A stretch of DNA of 64,000 bases from the NCBI GenBank assembly GCA_024509875.1, contig JAMPIV010010565.1, positions 1 to 64,000 on the forward strand. Direction: 5' to 3'. Below, piece after piece: positions 52,347 to 63,542 of the stretch. The position numbers and the translations under genes are program-made. Under the pieces are notes generated by a model that did no database searches, was not told the DNA's origin, and saw nothing but the letters and a program-made list of their open reading frames with translations. Numbering within the stretch: position 1 is the stretch's first letter; each line of letters begins with the position of its first letter. Source of the stretch: Oreohelix idahoensis (taxonomy: Eukaryota; Mollusca; Gastropoda; Stylommatophora; Oreohelicidae).

Positions 52347-54660
52347 AGTAACATAGGTGACATTAAGGGAGCAAGAATAAAGAGAGGAATGTCATGGATG
52401 GCACAGGCAGAGACAACGATCAAACGGGCAGCCACAGTCGACAATATATTCAAGGGGGAAGAGTGGAGTATGTCAGATGAGAACCTGATTAACTACCAGC
52501 ATGTCATCATCAGCATTGGCAGAGATTGTAGAAATTGGGGGAATGGAAAAGCAGAATTGGAAATTAATCAACTGATACATGATGATTCCGGGGATGATGA
52601 TGCCGCTGTGTATACAGATGGGTCTGTGATCCGTGGTGAGAAATCCGGTTGGGGCTTCTCTGCTCGGGTGCACGGCAGAATCGTCGCCGAACATAGCGGG
52701 GCTTACAAGGTAACAACTTCCAGCATGAGAATGGAGAATGTTACTGCAGCCTTAAGGTGGATAACTGAAACTTCATTAACAAAGGCTTTCACTGTGTCAG
52801 ACTCTCAGTCCATGTTTCGCAAGGTTCAAAGTGGTTGGTTGCGGCATGAATGGAAAACATTCATAGAAGCTTTCAGTCTACAAGAGCTGGTGTGGATATA
52901 CTGTCCTGGTCATGCTGGGGTATGCGGTAATGAAAGAGCTGACAGACTAGCATCAAGAGCACCCATAGTGGGGACACTAGATATGGATAAGGGAGATACA
53001 CTAAGAAAAATTAATGATCGCCTGTTAGAGATTGACACTGCAATAGATGAATCATCAAGGTTAAGGAGGTCCACTACTATGAAAACTGGATTTTACGTAC
53101 AAAATATAGATTTTTTACTTTTGAGCTTATTTTATTAAATAATCATCGAGGAATCGATTGAGCAAGGTTTTATAACATAAAAAATGCATTTGATGTATCA
53201 AAAAGCATATTGTCGGCACCACCCCCATGCTATGATTTTCAAATTTGTGCCGAAAATGCACGATTTCTCACTAAAACTATCAAACAGAGGAGTCTCAAAT
53301 TTGGCATGCATGTAGTACACATCTATATCTTTAAAAAAAACACATCTGCATTTTTGATATTTTGGTAATTTTCTTTTATAAATTTTTTAAAAATATTTTA
53401 AAAAATATTTTTTCACACAAATATAGTTTTTTTTTTTAAATCATTAAAAATATAATTTAAAACTTATAAAAATAATCATGAGTAGTACACATCTATATCT
53501 TTAAAGTAACACATCTGCATTTTTGATATTTTGGTAATTTTCTTTTATAAATAAAAAAAAAAAAATATTTAAAAAAATATTTTTTCATACAAATATAGTT
53601 TTTTTTTTAAAATCATTAAAAATAGAATTTTAAACTTATTAAAATAATCATGAGTAAAATTGTTTTAATTTTCAGTCACAACATGTGGGTGCAATTTGAT
53701 AAAGTTTGGTCAATGGGAAACAAGATTTTTGTTCTTGAAAATTGGTGAAAAACCCAATATAGCGGTTGTTTTTTTTTTTTTTGGTTACCAGGGTAGAAGG
53801 AAAGAAGAAAAATTAGGCAAGACAAAGGCGAGAGGAGAAGCTGCAGGAAGCCGAAGGAGGGGCAGCATATAGTGCTGGACAATTTTAAACACATTCAGCC
53901 CCCCAGAATGGAGTATATTGGACAAGACAAGTCACTCGATGACTAAAATGCATTTTTCTCAAAACTAACATTTTATTAACAAAAAAATTTTTTTTTTACA
54001 AACTATCCAATAGATCAGTCTGAAATTTGGCATGCATATAGGACACATATATACCTTTAAATTGACAGGGGCTTTGTTTGATATTTTGGTAATTTGCTTT
54101 GATATATTTTTTTAAATATATTTTTTTCATTGTTTTTCATACAAATATAGTGTATTTTTAAAAAAAAAGTCATTAAAAATAGAATTTTTATCTTATCAAA
54201 AAAAGCCCCTGATAAATTGTTTTAATTGTCAGTCACAACATGTGTGTGCAATTTGGTAAAGTTTGGTCAATGGGAAACATAAGTTTTTAGCTCTCGAAAA
54301 GTGGTGAAAATCCAATATGGCGGATTTTTTTTTTTGGTTACCATGGTAACCACATGTTTTTTAACAAAATAAACTGTAGAATTTGGTTCATGGACATACA
54401 CTGTGTCTATTGAGCACATAAAAAGTTTGAAAATGTTATTAGAACAAAAGTTAGTTTTCACTGTAGGGAAACCCCTTAAGACTGTTGGAATTTGGCATCA
54501 AACGTAAGGCTACTAGAGATGGACGTATGAGAGGATGCATCCGTCGTGTTTACAACCAGCGAGCTACAGAAACAGTTACCATTCACACTCTTCGACAAAT
54601 ACTGATGGAGACTGAGCACCTATGGGTTTGCCCGAAGTGCAATGATGTCAGTTCTGTATA
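52347..54660 (+). repeat. I-type LINE fragment: RNase H and C-terminus, split by a MITE
   Basis: Plus-strand LINE remnant aligned with 61549-62081. RNase H motifs are YTDGSV with Asp (near 52615), the glutamate in RMENVTAALRWI, SDSQSM with Asp, and YCPGHAGVCGNERADRL. The frame is open from 52389, is interrupted at 53065 by a MITE, and resumes at 54476 in the same phase. It ends with a CPKCNDV Cys-pair and a stop near 54660. The RT domain is missing. Confidence 0.85.
53065..54475. mobile_element. 1.4-kb MITE with TTAA target duplication
   Basis: Flanked by TTAA at 53061-53064 and 54476-54479. The inverted ends (GGAGGTCCACTACTATGAAAACT against GGGGTTTCCCTACAGTGAAAACT) match imperfectly over about 23 bp. 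TTAA duplications are typical of piggyBac and Kolobok elements. Inside are at least three diverged repeats of a block containing CACATCTATATCTTTAAA and GATATTTTGGTAATTT (near 53320, 53490 and 54040). There is no transposase. Confidence 0.83.
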
Positions 54661-54676
54661 ACAATAAGTCCTTGTT

Positions 54677-55105
54677 TTGCAGATGCACACGTTTTGCATA
54701 TATACACGGTGTCGTGTCGGGGATTTCGTGTCGCATAATGAAAATCCATCTCGTGATTTCAAACGTAACATCTCGGTCTGGCAATTAGAAATTGTCCAGT
54801 TATGGAGAAATCTCGATTACATTATTGAAAGCGACAACCTATCTTTCTTGTCATCTGTTTTCTCGTTTTGCATCCTGTTCTTCGTGTGTGCCGTGGTGTG
54901 TTTCAGTTACACGCATTCGTTATTCCCCGAAATTTTCATCGAGAATCCTCGTTGCAGTGTACAACAAGTAATGCGTGTCAGGAGATGGCTGACATTTTCT
55001 TATCACTTCTGTCCTCGCATGAGGGGGAGGGTGGATCGTAAGCAGCTTCTAGCGAATAATGCATACGCACTTGCCACAAATGGTCTTCAAAGCGAGGTGG
55101 GGTAG
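54677..55105 (+). CDS. Unrecognised open frame with one hydrophobic segment
   Basis: A 142-codon frame. Residues about 50-78 are strongly hydrophobic (FLSSVFSFCILFFVCAVVCF) and could be a membrane helix after a short polar N-terminus. I do not recognise a family and cannot confirm a splice donor or promoter. It follows directly after a LINE end. It may be chance or the first exon of an unseen gene. Confidence 0.2.
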   Translation: MQMHTFCIYTRCRVGDFVSHNENPSRDFKRNISVWQLEIVQLWRNLDYIIESDNLSFLSSVFSFCILFFVCAVVCFSYTHSLFPEIFIENPRCSVQQVMRVRRWLTFSYHFCPRMRGRVDRKQLLANNAYALATNGLQSEVG

Positions 55106-55184
55106 TTTTAAGAGGTGGAAAAGGGAGGGGGAGAAGAGACAGCTGTGTGCCTATATCACCCGATATAGCTGGTCGTATGTCATG

Positions 55185-55318
55185 TGACGGTTCTTCTCTC
55201 AGCAAGGTGATGGCACTTATTCGGATGGTCTCTGGTTCGAATCTCCGGATTGTCAATCACTTCTGCTACTATTCCGATGTCTAGTGTCCTACCTTATTTC
55301 TTTCTTTCTTTATTTTTC
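55185..55318 (+). repeat. tRNA-like SINE remnant, family 3, copy 2
   Basis: B-box-like GGTTCGAATCTCC, then CGATGTCTAGTGTCCTACC and a T/C-rich tail; similar to 51700-51825. Confidence 0.45.
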
Positions 55319-55624
55319 GTGAAGACCTTGAGAGGATGGAACGTGATAAGTAGGCCTAAGCTGGCTTAGCGTGGATTTGTAGAAGGCCTACGCTGCACAT
55401 GAAGCGGAGGGGTGATGAATGGAAGATGTTGCCTGATCTGGTCAACAAACTAGAATAGTTGTGTTTGCTTCTGATATTTTTTTGGCAGAATACATACTAA
55501 TGATCTTTGAAATTTACGTCGTCGAACTGGGACATTTATTAACAAAAAAAAAATTAAAAATTAAAAAACTTCGTTTGTGTTTTTTATAACTTAGCAAACA
55601 AATGTAATATTATTGTAGTTTGTT

Positions 55625-55835
55625 TATGCGTGTCATTACAAGGCAGTCCTTGTTCTGGAATCCATAGGGAAAGAGAGGCAGAGGTAGACCAAAAAACACA
55701 TGGAGAAGAGAACTGGAAACAGAGGTGAAAATACAGAGGAAAACATGAAAGGACTTGAGCGGATGGAACAGAACAGGAAGACTTGGCATGTGTTTGTTGA
55801 AGGCCTATGCTCCTTGGGGAGCTAACGGGTATTGA
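55625..55835 (+). repeat. LINE 3' fragment (RTE/CR1-like)
   Basis: Broken frames include GKERQRQTKKHMEKRTGN-like, MEQNRKTW and FVEGLCS segments, the C-terminal end of RTE-type LINE proteins. It matches 42100-42270 on the same strand. Confidence 0.6.
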
Positions 55836-56863
55836 TTATGCGTGTCGATATTGTTTTCTTGTTCAGTATTTTAAAAATTTAATTCGTTAATACTTTTCCG
55901 TGTGTGTCGTTATTACGACATGCATGAGGTAGCAAGAATTATATTCTTCCTTTCTCTCCCCTGAAAACTGCACGGGGTCAACTGGTGACCCCGATGTCCT
56001 GACGTCATCGTCACCAATTATTTTCTTTTGGAGCCACTACTGCAACTAATCCACCTTACAGGAAGCCTACACCAAGCAGTCACATGATCTTGCGGCGGTG
56101 GTTTCTGTAGCAAATATGTTTTACATGATGAGGTTGGCGGCCTCATGCTTAACCTCACATTAGTTGCCTTGTACGACGAAGTGTTTGAAGAAGCAGTAGT
56201 CACATTCATTTTGTCTCATCAGAGACCCCCGGAAACTACCCAGGAAAATGTCCTGAATGTACAGAGAAATAAATTTTTTTGTGCGTGTTATTTTTTTAAC
56301 ATTACGTTTCAACAAAATCTGGTTGCCTTAATTAACAGCCACTCCTTTAAAGATATTCGTGGATTGGAGTGAAGTTATGGTATATTTGTTGCTCCACTTT
56401 TGAACATCTGGGCCATACCGTTTTACAGAGGAAATTCGAAGAACAAGATCAATATCAAAACATGATGTGCCTCCAGCAAAGAATATTACTGGTTCGGAAC
56501 GCCGAGTTAAAATATCGTGACCGACTTTAATTTACGCATCGGTGAATAAATGCCTAGCGAAGTGTTGCAAGGCCATATCTGTGAACGAGAAATGGATAAT
56601 CAAGTCTACGGTCCAGCGGCCTGCTTGATATTGCCTACCAGCATGGCTGCCTGGCTGGCTGCAGAAGAAAAACCTGCGGCATGTAAAACATGCTTTATAT
56701 AATGTGTAAAAGGGCTGGTAAGGGAAACACGAAATTGCTGACAGGAAAACTTGAGAATAAAGAAATGCGGACTTGGGACTAAATAGCCGATTAATGTTTA
56801 ATTCGACGCGGACAAACACGTGAGAGAATTACCGAGCACTGCAGATATAGGAACGAGCTAACA
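55836..56863. other. Non-coding, nothing recognised
   Basis: No gene or defined repeat identified. Confidence 0.35.
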
Positions 56864-57465
56864 GCTGGGTTTTCCACCCGGGAAGCAGCCAGATACTTCA
56901 TTTGAAACCAGTCCACCATCGTTCGACTGTTACCGCGTTTTAACATCACCGGATCCATCGTAGAACGTCTAGATCAATCCAGAGTCCCGACATCTCACCA
57001 GGATGCCTATATACCACCAACTGCTGAATCGCTTATTGACAGAACTTTAGAAGCAACAGCGCAATAAGTGATTGGCATCCGTCGGTTTATTTATGCACAC
57101 ACTGTACGACGTCAACAGCAAGACTCGACGTCAGACGTCACCAAGTTGTACCAGCATGATAACGCACAACAAAACACAGCTAAGGCCACCACAACGTTCC
57201 TGCAGGCCAGTAAAATCGCTGTCCTGCCATAGTCTTCTCTGTCCTGAAATATGGCACCCATCGAACGTGTATGCGACGAGATTTGACGTCAGCTGATCCG
57301 TGTCAAACGATCGCAGACCCTGGAAGATATGCGACACGCCATGACTAAAGCATGGAATCGACTCCTCGAAGAATTTCTGCGCAGACTTGTTGACTCCATG
57401 CGGAGACGCTGCCAGGCCTGCGTAGCTGCCAGTGGTGTCTACACACCCTATTGGCCACTAATGTG
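56864..57465 (+). pseudogene. Tc1-like transposase, decayed and internally deleted
   Basis: The N-terminal paired-like helix-turn-helix is recognisable in 56864-57070: REAARYF, QSTIVRLLPRF and the ERLDQSRVP linker. The sequence then jumps to the late DDE region: QHDNAQQNTAKATTTFLQA at about 57152-57210. It continues with MAPIERVCDEI near 57250 and the C-terminal RLVDSMRRRCQACVAA at 57385-57430. Around 130 residues between the two parts, including the first catalytic Asp, are missing, and several stops interrupt the frame. Terminal inverted repeats are not evident. Confidence 0.82.
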
Positions 57466-58014
57466 ACGACAATGAAATCTCTGACTTTTCAATGTGACTC
57501 CCAATGCTCATTTTTAAGGCTGTTATGACACTGCATCCTCTGTCGCGCGACATACAGTAATAATTTACCCAACCACCCTGGTGGAATGAGACAGTGGAGA
57601 AAGCATCGATGGAAAAGGAAAGAGCGACAAAGTGATGATGGAAAGCACGAAATGAGAGGACAATGAATGATGAAGAGGCGGAAGAGATGAAGGAGCAAAA
57701 GCAGAGACCCAGCAATAAATTCAAGCGCTTTGCGAGAGAAGCAAAGGACGCAGTGTGAGAGGTCTTTGTGACACAGGGGGGCACTGAAAAAACTCTACAG
57801 AAATTCCGGTCCTTACATCGAAGGATGAATAAGAACAGTACAAGCCAATCAATTCATAATATTCTAAGCTCGACAGGAATAAGCCTGAAGACCAATGTTG
57901 AAAAGGGGTGCATTAATCGAGCGTCATATTATTCAATCAGGAATTGCGTACACGGTGCTGCCATAACGATATGCACACCATCATTGTGGGCAGACTCTGG
58001 AACTGAGTTGGCTA
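57466..58014. other. Non-coding, nothing recognised
   Basis: An open frame from 57768 runs into LINE debris at 58015. A Lys/Glu-rich stretch near 57660-57740 has no recognised homology. Confidence 0.3.
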
Positions 58015-58150
58015 TGTCATCAGAAGAGACCATGACATCATCACAAGAACTGCTACGCCATGGACTTCAGGAGCACGGCGATAGAGAGGCAGACCATGAC
58101 AACCTGACAGAGAACTGTAGAGGCCGAGATGCAAAGCATGAATTAGAGCT
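58015..58150 (+). repeat. LINE C-terminal fragment, copy 1
   Basis: Aligns with 58340-58450: both carry GAGAGGCAGACCA-GACAACCTG and AGGC(C/T)GAGATGCAAAGC. This is the arginine-rich end of a LINE protein. Two relics of one family lie about 320 bp apart. Confidence 0.6.
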
Positions 58151-58334
58151 GCTCTTGGGGCGACTCATGAGTAATAATAATAAATACATAATGTTTAACT
58201 CACCTGAACTCGCAGCGGAAAGGGCATTCTGAACTCCCTGATGCAGGTATCCCACCACAGTAACATATATACAAGGTCGCCTGGTAAGTCACAGACACAG
58301 TTAGTAGCGTATGCTCAAAGTGGTGTCATAAATC

Positions 58335-58830
58335 TACTCTATAGTGCTGATGACCATCACCACAACTGCTATGCTTTGGACCCCAGAAGGACAGCGAAAG
58401 AGAGGCAGACCAAAGACAACCTGGCGGAGATCAGCGGAGGCTGAGATGCAAAGCGTGAAACAAAGTTGGGGTACGGCACGAAGGATGGTCACCGACCGAG
58501 CAAAGTTGGGACAGTTTATTGTTGCCCTACAAGACGCCACCTCGACGGTCCATGGTTCGATCCCAGTTGAGGTGGGATTTTTTAGACTGCAATCGGCTCT
58601 GGGGTCGACCCAGCCTCACGAACTGGGTACCAGAGCAATTCTGGGAAGGTTAAGACGGCCGGCGTGATGCTGACCACATCACCCCTAGTGTGCCGATGGT
58701 CAAGAAAATATGGGCCTATCACCATATACCCAATATGCCTCAGTGGGCGTGTAACGGGATCCTTTACCTTTTTCTTTTACAAGACGCCACGAGGCGTGAT
58801 GGCCACTGACTGCTTTGTCAGCCAGGAGCT
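58335..58830 (+). repeat. LINE C-terminal fragment, copy 2, with SINE insertion
   Basis: Encodes GQRKRGRPKTTWRRSAEAEM and a following GTARRMVTDRAKL...VALQDAT, the end of a LINE protein. The SINE 58541-58777 interrupts it; the frame resumes with RRDG-like codons at 58791. Confidence 0.78.
58541..58777 (+). mobile_element. tRNA-type SINE, family 1, copy 3 (5'-truncated)
   Basis: Flanked by 13-bp duplications TACAAGACGCCAC (58528-58540, 58778-58790). It keeps the B-box GGTTCGATCCC and the body but lacks the A-box end. The 3' end is GGATCCTTTACCTTTTTCTTT. Confidence 0.9.
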
Positions 58831-59049
58831 AAGGATCCAAGAAGAAGGAGAAGATATTACTCAGGCAGATAAAGGTGATAAAGCTGCCCGTCAAAAAATT
58901 AAAGACCGTATCGTGGGAAGCAACAAATTAGGCAAAATATATTTCGACTTCATATCCGAAGACGTGTGCACTTTTAAAATCAGTATAAACGCTGGTCCTG
59001 ATACTGTACAGATATAGGGCATTTATCTCTTAGGCTTAGCTTCATTATT

Positions 59050-59345
59050 AGATCAATGCATGACCTCCTGCCATCGGCCACAGACCTTGTAAGATGGGGA
59101 AAGTCGGATGATGAGCAGTGCCCCTGTGCCAGGAGAGGCAGACACTTGAACACGTGCTCTCAGCTTGCAAGGTGTCATTATGGTAAGGACGATACACATG
59201 GCGACATAACAAAGTGCTAAGTGAGCAGGCTGCGCGACAATAGACTGCATCGCAGCGTCAACTAAACACCTCCAACAAGCCAGAGGAAAGAGCATAAGAC
59301 TTACAATTCTACAACTAGAAGTACCAGATCGAGTATTGAGCAACT
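59050..59345 (+). repeat. LINE C-terminal zinc-binding region, decayed
   Basis: Frames resemble the Cys/His segment after RT in several LINEs: LLPSATDLVRWGKSDDEQCP then RRGRHLNTCSQL and HGDITKC. Stops and shifts are present. Confidence 0.5.
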
Positions 59346-59395
59346 TTGGAATTTACAAGTAAACCCGCAATTTTAATACAAGACTGGAAACTTGG

Positions 59396-59610
59396 GAATT
59401 TTATCACAAGGAGTCAGAGAGGAATTTTAACAAAAGGTTTTCACAGGCAGGATTCAAAGAACACCAGCCGTCAGAGGAATTAACTCATATTTCCCAGACC
59501 CAGTCATAAGAGGAATTATACAAACAGTTTTCCCAGGCCAGGAATTTACAGAACCCCAGCCATCAGAGGAATTACAAGTGTAACTTATATTTCCAGACCT
59601 AAGTGATTCG
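59396..59610. repeat. Degenerate tandem repeat
   Basis: Recurring blocks GTCAGAGGAATTA, TTTTCCCAGGCCAGGA and ACCCCAGCC, at a spacing of roughly 100 bases. Confidence 0.45.
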
Positions 59611-60182
<572 letters not shown>

Positions 60183-60377
60183 TACTTATAAGAGGGCATT
60201 CGTTGGATTACTCCAACTGGTGGCTTGACGGGCCAAAACCATTGCATAAACCCTTCACAAAAGGGCCAGATAATAAGTAAACAAATTTGCTCAGCCCTTA
60301 AGCAGCGTTTATTCTTGACTTCTGTGAATATCTTGTGAAGGCTCCCTGAAGGTAGGAACGCCATTCATCTTCTATCT

Positions 60378-60658
60378 GTGGGAGCCGCGCTGGTGTAATG
60401 GCTTCGGCGTTGTACTGGCGGCCAGGTGTTCATGGTTCAAACCCGGGCGTCAGCGTTTGAAGAAATGTTTACGGCCAGAAATTTGACTGAATAACCTGAA
60501 CGGCTCCTGTGATAAACCCTCTGTGGATGGGAAGGAGCGAAGCTCCTGACCGGGTTGGAAGGAAAGTCCTCAGGTTCCCCAGCCTCGCAATGACATGTCA
60601 TTGGGCCGAAGGGCTGAAAGCCCAAGTGCCGCTGGTTAAGAAAGAAAAAGAAAAAAAA
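60378..60658 (+). mobile_element. tRNA-type SINE, family 2
   Basis: A 281-bp SINE flanked by 11-bp duplications ATCTTCTATCT (60367-60377, 60659-60669). The A-box-like TGGTGTAATGGCTTCGGCG and B-box GGTTCAAACCC are clear, and it ends in an A-rich AAGAAAGAAAAAG tail. It differs from family 1 in body and tail. Confidence 0.92.
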
Positions 60659-60769
60659 ATCTTCTATCTACATCTTTGCCAAGAGTAATCTTGCGCGAAG
60701 ATAGATACCTTGGACGACCTACTTTTAGATACGCTTGAGTTGTGGCCATTAGTGAACCACTACTGCAAA

Positions 60770-62081
60770 CCAAGGGAAGGCAATCCCGTGACACCACCAT
60801 TCAGCCACCTGGGTTGGGATGAACACTGAATTTTGCTGATGACATACTCATTTACAGGACTGGCTCTGACCGACATGGGACACTACAGGAAGTGTTTAAA
60901 CGGTGTGAGTAAACTGGGGCCAAAGTCAATCCCAACAAGACCTGTGTGATGTGGTGCTCCTTGAACAAGTGCAGACCTTCCAGAAATTATTTTCAATGGG
61001 CAGAACATTGAAAGGCAAGACAAGCTGAAGTACCTTGGAGTAACGTTGGATCTCGAGCTATCGTATCAGCACCATGTTGATCACTTCATACAGATGTGCA
61101 GGAAAGCTCTGACATCCCTAAAAACAAACGACCACAACGCACATTGAGCAGTGATTATTATTTGTCCTGTATCATCAGCTGCTACAGTTCAAATCAGACC
61201 TAAGGTCTTTTATATTTGGAGATGCGCCTTAATATAACCGGTTAGGTTGAACAGGACGCACCTCGCCAAAACGAGGCAACATTTTACTTTAAAAAAAAAA
61301 ATCAGCTGCTAGTCACATCGGTAAGAGAGTATGGGTTTGGAATACTCACGCTGTCAGCAACACAATGTGACGACTGTAACGCATTCAAAACGAAGGGATG
61401 CGTATAGTTTTGGGCTGTACTCGAGATACCCTAATTGTGACGATGCGGCACGTGCTTGGATTGCTGTCAGTTAGATCCAGATATGCGATTGCCCAGGCAA
61501 AAGCCTATATGCAAGTAACCACAGACAAAAGGCACCAACTGCATGGGAACATAGCTGACATCAAAGGAGCAAGAATAAAGAGGGTGATGTCATGGATGGC
61601 CCAGGCAAAGACAACTATTTGACAGGTTACCACAGTTGAAAACAGATTCAAGGAAGAAGAGTGGAGTAAAAGTCTGGTGAGAACTGGATGAACGACCGGC
61701 AAGTCATCATCAGTATTGGTAGAGAGTGCAGAACGTGTGTCAATAGAAGGACAGAGCTGAAACTGATCAGCTGAAAAGTAATCATGCTGGGAATGATGAT
61801 GCCATTGTGTACACTGATGAATCTGTAATCCGTGGTGAGAAATCTTGGTGGGGCTTCTCTGCTATAGTAAAGGGCAGAATCGTTGCTGAACATAGCGGGG
61901 CTTACATGCTAATAACTTCCAGCATGCGAATGGAGGTGGAGGCATCTACTGCAGCCTTAAGGTGACTGTCTGAAACTTCATTAACAACGGCAGTCATTGT
62001 GTCCGACTCACAATCTATGCTTCGGTTGGTTCAAAGTGCATGGCTCCGGCATGAATGGAAAACTTCCATAGTGTCGTGTAA
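60770..62081 (+). repeat. I-type LINE fragment: RT and RNase H, decayed
   Basis: RT part: NPVTPPF-like, NFADDILIY with the aspartate pair near 60835, and LKYLGVTLDLELSYQHHVDH. After a short insertion (61185-61300) come RIVLGCTRDTL and then RNase H (YTDESV-like, SDSQSML). It matches 52347 onward at about 61549. Shifts and stops throughout. It breaks off at HEWKTSI near 62081, where unrelated sequence begins. Confidence 0.82.
61185..61300 (+). mobile_element. Short poly-A retroposed insertion of unknown origin
   Basis: 116 bases ending in an 11-base A run, flanked by 11-bp duplications ATCAGCTGCTA (61174-61184, 61301-61311), inside LINE sequence. It contains a CCTCG-CCAAAA-CGAGG hairpin near 61261-61276. 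No A or B box is seen. It looks like a retroposed small RNA or truncated retrogene; I cannot identify the source. Confidence 0.7.
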
Positions 62082-63480
62082 CGACTTCTCGCCGACTTTT
62101 TCTTCTGTCTATTATTTTATTCCTCTAAAAATCTCTATCGCTAGATTGAAAACAAATTCCCTTCGTATATCATTTTCATTCTTATAATAATAAAATCTCT
62201 CTATCTAGTCTTATATTACACAGTATTCGCTAGCTCAGGATTCTCACGGCCAAGGGCAATAAATTATTTCTTTAGCCAGTGAAAGTCATTCCACTAGGAA
62301 GGTGAAAAACAGTGCCACGACTAGTCAGTCCAGAAGTCGACCCTTTGTTTGTGTCACGAACTGGACGCATGTAAATCAGCAGTGGATACTTGGGCCAGTT
62401 AAAATGAAGATAACTTGATACCCCTGGGACCAAAATAGAATTTGCAACAATGCCACACAAGAGGTCACCCACCCCTGCCCGGGAACAGCCATCCTGGAAT
62501 TGTGGAGGGAATTTTAAGCCATTAGACCGGTAACCATCATTCGAAGCATTCTATGGGCCCCGGAGTGGGGTATTACTTGTTGCAAAAATCCGTAGTGAAT
62601 TCGTGAGCGAATCCACCCAGGTTGCGGTTACAAGGTACTAAACCAGGTTACGGGTCCAGGGTACAAACCTTCTTTAACTTTCGAACCAGGGTACGAGTCC
62701 ACTGTACCAAAGATTACGCCATACTTACCATACTCTATTAACCAGATGACCATTCCAAAACCCAGTTACCCCTATCAACCAGTAAGCAGAAGTATTCAGC
62801 TGGGCTGACTTACCCCATCCTTATTTGAGATGCGCAATGAGTCCAGGGAAGTAAACTCTGCCGCCCGCTGATACGATAGAACTGTAACACTGTACCAAAG
62901 TGCTGGGGCAGACCAAACCAAGAGAGTCCGAAACAAAATCATCTCCGCAGCTACTACAGTCCTTGAGGAGATGAGTATTAACACCTACCAGCAAAACTAC
63001 CATAGAAAAGATCGTCTGGTCCATATGATGACATACTAGTTGTTTTTTTCTAAACAGTAGAGCTAAACTTTTTTTCATATTTATATGTATATCCAGATAT
63101 GTGAGAATCTATACCCTTTTATTCAATTTAACTTAACAACGTCTGTTGTTGTTTTTCTTGTTAACTTTATCGGGCTGTATTTTGTTTTAAATATAAATCT
63201 ACACCCATAACTTCTATTGCGTCGGGATATTTTTAATGTGGCTGGACACCAAATCTCTTTCTCAACCTGTCGCGAGAGGTTCAGATGTTATTAAAATGAA
63301 GGCTATCCTGGACACAAAGGTGTACCAGATGATACCAGGATAGTGCCAGATAAGAGACTGGTCTTATAAGAAATACCTCCTTCTCTGAAAAGAGTAAGGG
63401 TGTATCGACATCAAAAGTGGGGTCAAGCTATGTAAACCTTCAAGTATGATGATAGTGTTGGTCACTGAAGATCTAACTGC
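62082..63480. other. Unidentified insertion, possible LTR element remnant
   Basis: The LINE stops abruptly at 62081 and TGTCGTGTAACGACTTCTCG follows, an LTR-like start. I cannot find a matching end or a resumption of the LINE. A short plus-strand coding-like piece at about 62850-63042 (VRNKIISAATTVLEEM then HRKDRLVHMMTY and stop) has one internal stop and no family I recognise. Confidence 0.35.
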
Positions 63481-63542
63481 TACCTCTCCAGATCCCACCT
63501 TGAATAATGGTTATATTGTTGTTTTGTGGCTAATTGTCTAGG

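Noticed and set aside
57768..58232. 154-codon open frame considered as a gene
   Set aside because: Its second half is the LINE C-terminal relic at 58015-58150 and the first half has no recognised features.
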